From Hygrocybe punicea (Eukaryota > Basidiomycota > Agaricomycetes > Agaricales > Hygrophoraceae), in the NCBI GenBank assembly GCA_963556145.1, contig OY744461.1:868001-932000 (forward strand): 64,000 nucleotides of DNA. The letters run 5' to 3'. The position numbers were made by a program, and so were the translations under genes. Positions 57,915 through 64,000 of this stretch are shown in pieces. The notes beneath the pieces are model-generated. The model was not told where the DNA came from. It was given only the letters and a program-made list of their open reading frames with translations, and searched no databases. The first letter of the stretch is position 1, and each line of letters begins with the position of its first letter.

Positions 57915-58160
57915 CATCTCACAGAGGCTTGGTTGGGACATCCCTCTTAGCTTCTGGGATATCCCTGTGAGCTTGTAGGGTGTCCCATAGCCTTCTCTTG
58001 GACATTGCTGTCAGCTTGTGGGATGTCACAGTTGGGATGGGATGTCTCACAGCCTTGTCTGGGACATCCCTCTCAGCCTGTGGGACATCCCACAGCTTAT
58101 CTGGGACATCCCTGTCAGCTTGTGGGACACCCACAGCCTTTTCTGGGATGTCTCACCCTG
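57915..58160. repeat. Degenerate tandem repeat of GGGACATCCC words
   Basis: About seven imperfect units of 30-40 bp containing GGGACATCCC/GGGATGTC with CAGCTTGTG or CAGCCTGTG spacers. On the minus strand they read as DVPQAERDVPDK-type peptides. Related words occur at 55860-56000. Confidence 0.6.
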
Positions 58161-58309
58161 CTCAGCATCTGCTAAGTAATCATACCAATAAATCATTTAT
58201 ATCATATGTTATAACATAATTTTAAATAATTTACATTTAGCAACTTACTTAAAATAGACATTGCAAATCACATAATTATTTTGCTTAATTATATACATAT
58301 CTACATTCT

Positions 58310-59535
58310 CATGAGGGTGGAAGGTGATGGTGGTGGTGGAGAGAAGAGGAGAGGGGGAAATGACCAGGGGGAATGGAGGGGGTGGGCAAGGGGAGAAGGG
58401 CAGGAGGTGGATGGGAGGGGGTGGCAGGGGGGAGGAGATAGGCAGGGGGAGAAGGGGCAGAGGAGAGGGAAATGGGGGGAAATGGGGGGAAGGGGAGGGA
58501 AATGAGAGGGAAACGGGGGGGACCTAAAAAATTACATACCGGGGTTACCCACATGTCCACACCCCTCCGTGTCGCCCTCGTCGCCCCTGTCGTTGTTGTT
58601 GTTGTTCCCGTCTGGCCCCGTTCCCATTTGTGTTGCCGTAGCCGTCCCGTTTGCCATCCCTCGCCATTTCCGTCCTCGCCGTCCCCATTGTCATCGTCCT
58701 CGTTGTCGCGGTCTCCGTTGTCATCATCCCGTTCCCTCGTCCCGGCCATCCTTGTTTCCGTTGCCTGTTGTCCCCATCCCCATCCCTGTCCTCGCTGTCC
58801 TTGTCGTCGTCCTCATCGTCCCCATCCTTGTCGTTGTCATTGTTGTCCTTGTCCTCATTCCCGTGTGGTGGCCCACGGCCGTCGGCCCCATGCCCTTTGT
58901 GTTGTCGTTGCCGTCCCGTTTGCCGTCCCGTCCTCGCCGTTTCCATCCTCGTCGTCCCTGTTGCCATCGTCCTCGTTGTCCCGGTCTCGTTGTCCTCGTC
59001 ATCCCGTTCCCTCATCGTTTCCGTTGCCCGTCGTCCGTTGCCCCCGTCCCCGTCCCCGTGCTCGCTGTCCTCGTCGTCATCCTCGTCGTCGTCCCCGTCG
59101 TCCTCGTCGTCATCCTCGTCGTCGTCCCCGTCGTCCTCGTCGTCATCCTCGTCGTCGTTCCCGTCGTCCTCGTCGTCCCCGTCGTCCTCGTCGTCCCCGT
59201 CGTCCTCGTCATCCCCGTCGTCCTCGTCGTCCCCGTTGCCATCGTCCCCATCTCCGTCCCCATGCCCACTGCCCTACTCGTCGTCCTCGTCTTCATTGCC
59301 CCTGCCCGTTGTCGTCTTCCCATTGTCGTGGTTCCCGGTTACCGTCATCGTATTCCACTTTCGCGCCGTCATCTCGTTCGTTCGTTCACCCCATCGTCGT
59401 CATTCCCATCATCCTGGTTCTTGCTGTCGTGGTCATCCTGGGTTGCTCCCATTCACGGCTGCATGCTCCGTCTCCTTGTCGCCCACACCGCTTCTACTTG
59501 TTGTTGCTGTTGTGTTCGGGTTTGGTGCGGGAAAA
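58310..59535. repeat. Purine-rich then GTC/CTC low-complexity block
   Basis: 58310-58520 is almost pure G/A on the plus strand. 58560-59300 is built of GTCGTC/CTCGTC/CCCGTC words, densest at 59060-59240. All three plus frames stay open for about 900 bp (58472-59581, 58569-59681, 58651-59565) because the words contain no stop, so none is evidence of coding. One minus-strand frame would give Asp/Glu-rich product. Confidence 0.8.
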
Positions 59536-59705
59536 AAAACCTACAAACGTTTACAGCTGTTTTAGTAATTCATGGCAGTAACTGGATTTTTTTTCATAAA
59601 TTGAGAAATTTGGACTTAGTGGAATTTCCAGTGCTGAATCTTGTATGTCATGAAATACTGTATGGATTGAGATGGTTATAGAGGGAAAGTTGTACTATTT
59701 CTTAA

Positions 59706-59740
59706 GAGCCTGTTTGGTAGCCCGTAACGTTCAACCGTAA
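59706..59740 (+). repeat. Harbinger terminal inverted repeat, left
   Basis: Begins GAGCCTGTTTGGTAGCCCGT. Beyond it the GAGCTGTACAGCTCGGGTC block is also shared with the right end after a short gap. Confidence 0.93.
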
Positions 59741-59921
59741 CGCTAATCTGAGCTGTACAGCTCGGGTCTAACCGATTCTGAGTTTCAATATATAAGTGGG
59801 CGACCAAACAAGTATATTTGTACATTGTTTGGACACAATGGTTGGACATTGCACCCAAACAAATGTACAAACATAATACAACAGTTACAGTCAGGTTGTC
59901 TGGATTAGGAAAGTGATCGAT

Positions 59922-61244
59922 ATGGATCACCGCAGGATTGCTCTACAGCAAATCTTGGGGCGAACTCGCCAACAAAGAGCTCAAATGCGTCGCCGCATCA
60001 TTGTTGTAGTCGTCGTTCTTCTCGAAGCACTATCCTGTCACCTTAATTCTTTCCACAACCATCAGCCATTCCACACATCTGCGCTTACCGGACCTGCTTG
60101 GGTTCGTGAACTGCTCAATGGCCATCCAGGCCGTATACGCATCTCTCTAGGTGTCAGCAAGGAGGTCTTTCGCAACCTGGTACACACTGTACGGCAGATG
60201 GGGCTGTCGGATTCAAGGCATATCACATTAGAAGAACAGCTGGCAATCTTTCTACACTGCTGTGTGACTGGTTTGATGATCAGGCATCTGGCCGAGCGTT
60301 TCCAATGGTCAAACGAAACCATTTCAGTGTAAGTACATGCAGGTCTGACACAAATTTGTTGTCCAATCTAACCATGACTGTATTGTCAGCTATTTCAAGG
60401 GTTTTGTCGTGTGCTTTTCACAGTTTCCTTTCTACACTACCTATGTATGCCAGCCCACAGCAGACGACCCTTGCCCAATGAAGATCCAATCAAGTGGCAA
60501 ATATTTTCCCTTTTTCAAGGATGCGATTGGTGCTATTGATGGGAGCCATATCCCTGTCTCACCACCTGCCAACATTCGTGGTCGGTTTCGTAATCGCAAG
60601 GGATTTGTGTCCCAGAATGCCCTCTTCACATCATCATTTGATATGCGATTCAACTATGTACTTACAGGCTGGGAAGGGAGTGCCAGTGATGCTAGGGTAT
60701 ATGAAGATGCACGAAGCAAGCATCTTCGGATTCCCGAGGGGAAATACTTACTTGCCGATGCTGGGTACCCACTTCTGCACCACGAATTATTGACACCCTA
60801 TAGGGGCATTCGCTATCACCTTCGAGAATGGGGTCAGGGCAATCGACAGTACATTTTTTATGCTTTTTCTTACATATAGCTAACCAAAAAAAATACAGGC
60901 CACAAACGAAAGAAGAACTCTTCAATCTTCGACATGCAAGTCTCCACAATGTCATCGAACGAATATTCGGTGTTCTCAAACGCCGCTGGAAGATTTTGCA
61001 ATCAGCACCCGAATATAACATGAAAATGCAGGTTCGCATACCGCGGGCACTTGCAGCACTTCATAACTTCATTTGTTTGGATGATTTGGATGATGACGAG
61101 AATGCTGGTGATGGGGATGATGAAGATGATAGCTCAGGGCCATTTGGTGGAGTCTTGCTGGCTGAACAGCATACTGAAGACGACGACGGTGCAAAAGCTT
61201 GGCGGGATGAAATTGCGGATGAAATGTGGATGGATTACCTATGA
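59922..61244 (+). CDS. PIF/Harbinger transposase (DDE_Tnp_4 / HARBI1-like)
   Basis: Exons 59922-60328, 60390-60848 and 60899-61244 join in phase to 403 residues. The N-terminal helical region (LGVSKEVFRNLVHTVRQMG, LAIFLHCCVTGLMIRHLAER) precedes the nuclease. The catalytic acids are in DAIGAIDGSHIPV (D), WEGSASDARVYEDA (D) and HNVIERIFGVLKRRW (E). The stop at 61242-61244 is a TGA where CGA would continue the frame 35 more codons into an acidic tail (LNDSDDDDIDGEES) ending at TAA 61350. The core is complete, so this copy may still encode active enzyme lacking the tail. It acts with the Myb-like partner. Confidence 0.92.
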
Positions 61245-61563
61245 TACAGGCAGGAGCAAGGGTTGAACGATTCAGATGATGACGATATAGATGGTGAAGA
61301 GTCGCAGGGAGAGGGAGCAGATGCAGATGCAGAGGATGAGGACGGCTTGTAAAGTTGTTATTTCGGTCACGGCGTAGTTTTTTTTTGTTTCTTGTATCAG
61401 GCCCTCTCATTATGTTGAATTGACATGCCGTTCAATGGCATTGGCAGTTGTAGAGGGCAGGGGACATGAAGATTCCATTAAAAGAAAAAAATTACAGACG
61501 CAATATGAAATACATGGCAGTGAAATACAAAGTCGACAACAAAGAACATTACACAGACCTTGC

Positions 61564-62639
61564 CTAACCTCCATGAGAGCTTCCCCCACTTAGTATGCCC
61601 TTCACCCAGCGTAGGCGAGTTTCCTCGTTCTCGATTGCAAGGTAAAGATTTGCGAGATTGGGCTTTTCGGCAAAAAGGTTGATAAGTTCGAGTTGATCGT
61701 TTAGATCAATGTTGCTCTTTGTCAATGCAGAAACAGCATCTGCGCTCCGCTTTGTTAGTGTGTCGGTGACAAGAACTTCTTGTGGTTGGAAGCTTTGTTT
61801 GAAGGAATCTGTGAGGTTGTCGATTGCATTGCTGATGACGGCAGAGGTTGAGACCTTTGAGCGGGTGGAGAGGGAGCTAAGAGATCGGATGGATTTCCTA
61901 TCAGATGATGAAGATGCAGCATCCCGGACGGCTGAAAACTTTCGCTTGCTAGCGCTAGATGTCGAGGGTGTGGGTGTAGGAAGGGGTGGAGTGGCTGTAT
62001 CATCATCGGGGGTTGTGACAACAACTTTGGGTTCACCACCATCAAGCCCCTCATCCTCATCATCCCCAAGACCATCCGCGGCAAAACTACCCCTCGCTGC
62101 TGAAGGCATGAGAGTCTCAACTTTGTTGAGCCATGTCCATCCCGACGTCTTGAATGGCTTCATAAGTGTATGGTTAGTGGTCTGTAAAATTGTTTCAAAC
62201 GGTGATTAAATGAGAATTACGGTCAGATTTACCTTTACTGCAATGAAGGCATCCCATGCATTCTCCTCAGCAGATGTACTGATATTCACACCCTTATCAT
62301 CATCCCAGGAGAACCCAGAGAGAGATTTATAATATTGAATGGCATTGTATGTCGCTTTCAACTGAATTGGTTGAGAACATAGCCATTTAGGTAATAGAAA
62401 ACACTCACCCCGGCCCATTTGGTCTTGCACTTCTCGCCTGTTTTTGCAAGCCCAGTTTTTGTGTGTGGCACGAGAGATTCAGCTGCTCGATTGAAAGTAG
62501 CATCCTTGAAATTGTTTCCATCTCCAGCCTCACTTCGGTGTGCAATAAGATACTCGATAAGACAAAGGGTTTCTTCATCATTCCACACTGCTCGTTTGGT
62601 GGGCTCCTTCTCTTTTCCCTTGTCCTTTTTGGGAGCCAT
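61564..62639 (-). CDS. Harbinger Myb/SANT-like DNA-binding partner
   Basis: Exons 62639-62409, 62361-62233 and 62181-61564 join in phase to 325 residues; introns are 47 and 51 bp. The start MAPKKDKGKEKEPTKRAVW leads into a Myb/SANT-like domain (RAVWNDEETLCLIEYL, FNRAAESLV, KCKTKWAG, then YKSLSGFSWDDD). This is followed by an acidic/Ser-rich linker (SSSSDRKSIRSLSSLSTRSK) and a helical C-terminus (LELINLFAEKPNLANLYLAI). In this superfamily the Myb-like protein binds terminal sequences and helps bring the transposase to the nucleus. An upstream in-frame TTG at 62735 is less likely as a start. Intact. Confidence 0.9.
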
Positions 62640-62813
62640 GAGGAAGTACTGGGTGAGGAGGGAGACAAGGTGCACTATGGCAGTTCGGAAGCGATGTCTG
62701 CGGTGAGCAACGTTTCCTGAAGCCACGGAATCCATCTTATCGATACTGTGACGATGTATTTTACATTGAAACTCAGCAAGTTCGCTGCTCAGTTAGACCC
62801 GAGCTGTACAGCA

Positions 62814-62848
62814 TTACGGTTGAACGTTACGGGCTACCGAACAGGCTC
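62814..62848 (-). repeat. Harbinger terminal inverted repeat, right
   Basis: Reverse complement of the left end with one substitution; followed by TAA. Confidence 0.93.
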
Positions 62849-63515
62849 TAAGGGCTATCTACTCCTAGTATTATATTTGGATAATATTTGGTGTTTGGTG
62901 ACTTGTGGATGAAACAAAAGGTAAACCAGTACTTTTTGACACCCAAAATGATATTGTCAAATTATGCCATCAAATGAGCTCATATGAAAAAGATTGTAGG
63001 GAGAAAATTCTTCAGTTTTTCAAGGGCTAGAAGTACAAATACTGTGTTTTCCTTCATTTTTGTCCTTGGAACCAACATTTAAAATTCATGCAATATTTCA
63101 AGCCTGCTGCAGACAAACATAGTACAGATGCAATGTTGGCTCCAAGGACAAAAATGAAGGAAAACACGGTATTTGTACTTCTAGCCCTTGAAAAACTGAA
63201 GAAGTTTCTCCCTACAATCTTTTTCATATGGGCTCATTTGATGGCATAATTTGACAATATCATTTTGGGTGTCAAAAAGTACTGGTTTACCTTTTGTTTC
63301 ATCCACAAGTCACCAAACACCAAATATTATCCAAATATAATAATAGGAGTAGATAGCCCTTAAGAAATAGTACAACTTTCCCTCCATAACCATCTCAATC
63401 CATACAGTATTTCATGACATACAAGATTCAGCACTGGAAATTCCACTAAGTCCAAATTTCTCAATTGATGAAAAAAAATCCAGTTACTGCCATGAATTAC
63501 TAAAACAGCTGTAAA

Positions 63516-64000
63516 TAGTCAGTAGAATAAATGAACAAGATAAATAGAATACTTACCTGGGGTGCTCTGGCATCCGCACCCATTGTCGTGTCGTTGTTGA
63601 AAACAACAAGTGTTGTTGAACTCGCGCGCAAGAATTTCAACCGGAATTTGCCGATATCCAAAACAGGGTCGAGTTGCCATATAGGGAAGGGTGGCTGGAT
63701 TTTCTTATTATTATTATATATACTACAACACCTCAATGGCCAGGGCAAGACCCTGAAGAGATGTAGGTATAATATACCTACTCTGAGAGGAGTTTTTGTA
63801 TTTTATTTTATTTTATATTGGGAGATATTCACAATGCATTTTATGCCTCTGCCAAAATTGGACTCTTAAACAGCTAACTTTGCGAGTACACGTCTGAAAA
63901 TTTCAAAATTAATTCTAGGAGTACTAAGGAAGGTGTACATTGTGTTCCAGACAAGTGCCTGGTAGTTGGTGTGGCAGGGAATGTGTTGGAGCCAAAATGT
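63516..64000. other. Right window edge, no supported gene
   Basis: On the minus strand an intron-like CAGGTAAGTATT...CTACTGACTATTTACAG spans about 63563 to 63511, with the same branch motif as the modules at 33-39 kb. This suggests the foldback inserted near such a module. Nothing else is recognised. Confidence 0.35.

Larger units (their letters stand above)
59706..62848. mobile_element. PIF/Harbinger DNA transposon, complete, 3143 bp
   Basis: Terminal inverted repeats of about 35 bp (59706-59740 and 62814-62848, starting GAGCCTGTTTGGTAGCCCGT with one T/C difference in the first 35) are flanked by TAA (59703-59705 and 62849-62851). The hairpin's other arm has a single TAA at this position, proving the duplication. 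It carries the two genes typical of the superfamily, a DDE transposase (plus) and a Myb/SANT-like protein (minus), arranged tail to tail. Confidence 0.95.
59550..63515. repeat. Long foldback hairpin, 385-bp arms, interrupted by Harbinger
   Basis: The left arm is 59550-59705 plus 62852-63079, the right arm 63131-63515, with about 51 bp of loop. Outer ends read TTTACAGCTG...CAGCTGTAAA. The arms match almost perfectly. No coding capacity. It may be a MITE or foldback element, or a hairpin-RNA locus. The Harbinger element sits in the left arm; the right arm preserves the empty target. Confidence 0.9.

Noticed and set aside
57915..58160. CRISPR-like array of GGGACATCCC units
   Set aside because: Units vary in length and sequence, the spacers are themselves repeats, and the genome is eukaryotic.
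58472..59681. Three overlapping 300-370 codon plus-strand ORFs
   Set aside because: All are open because the repeat words contain no stop codons in any frame; composition alone explains them.

Overview
The window reads as nuclear DNA of a filamentous basidiomycete, most likely an Agaricomycete. Genes carry short introns (40-70 bp) with GTRNGT donors and CTGAC/CTAAC-type branch sites. The mobile-element families (BED-finger hAT, Plavaka, fungal Tnp2/CACTA, KDZ-like, PIF/Harbinger, pogo/CENP-B-like, DIRS-type tyrosine recombinase, Tf1-type LTR elements) and the NACHT/WD40 debris are the mix expected there. This assignment rests on protein-family recognition by eye, not on a database search.

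Most of the 64 kb is nested transposable elements. From left to right: 1-11223 is a hAT element on the minus strand, cut at the window edge and split by a complete 6347-bp non-autonomous LTR retrotransposon (3672-10018) with identical 1668-bp LTRs. 12.2 kb holds an 88-bp hairpin and 12.9-14.2 kb a broken NACHT NTPase gene. 14.2-19.0 kb holds nothing I can support. 19.0-22.9 kb is a pogo-like transposase pseudogene split by a solo copy of the same LTR, and 23.5-24.5 kb is ferric-reductase debris. 25.4-29.7 kb is the only clear host-gene island: an F-box protein, a multi-pass membrane protein and a SAM methyltransferase, all intact with consistent gene models. 29.8-32.4 kb is a decayed DIRS-like element. 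33-39.5 kb is low-complexity modular sequence, partly arranged as inverted arms and partly inside a CACTGAGG-ended element (37506-41460) that carries KDZ-like remains.

41.5-49.4 kb is a Tnp2-type transposase gene whose N-terminal cysteine motif is split by a complete 6.2-kb Plavaka element with two divergent genes. 49.6-51.1 kb is a third copy of the LTR, cut by a second hAT copy (51126-54510) lying inverted to the first. 54.6-55.6 kb is a 45-bp tandem array, followed by a TE-associated gene of unknown function (56.4-57.4 kb) and a large low-complexity block (58.3-59.5 kb). 59.5-63.5 kb is a long foldback hairpin interrupted by a 3.1-kb PIF/Harbinger element with transposase and Myb-like partner.

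Four insertions can be proved inside the window, because the empty site is present either as a second copy (LTR element in hAT, Harbinger in one hairpin arm) or as a restored reading frame (Plavaka in Tnp2, solo LTR in pogo). The LTR family shows an 11-nt self-complementarity between the presumed start of its RNA and its primer-binding site, the hallmark of Tf1-type self-priming. Eleven premature stops across six unrelated elements are all TGA at positions where CGA is the likely or demonstrated ancestor. This points to CpG methylation-deamination rather than random decay.
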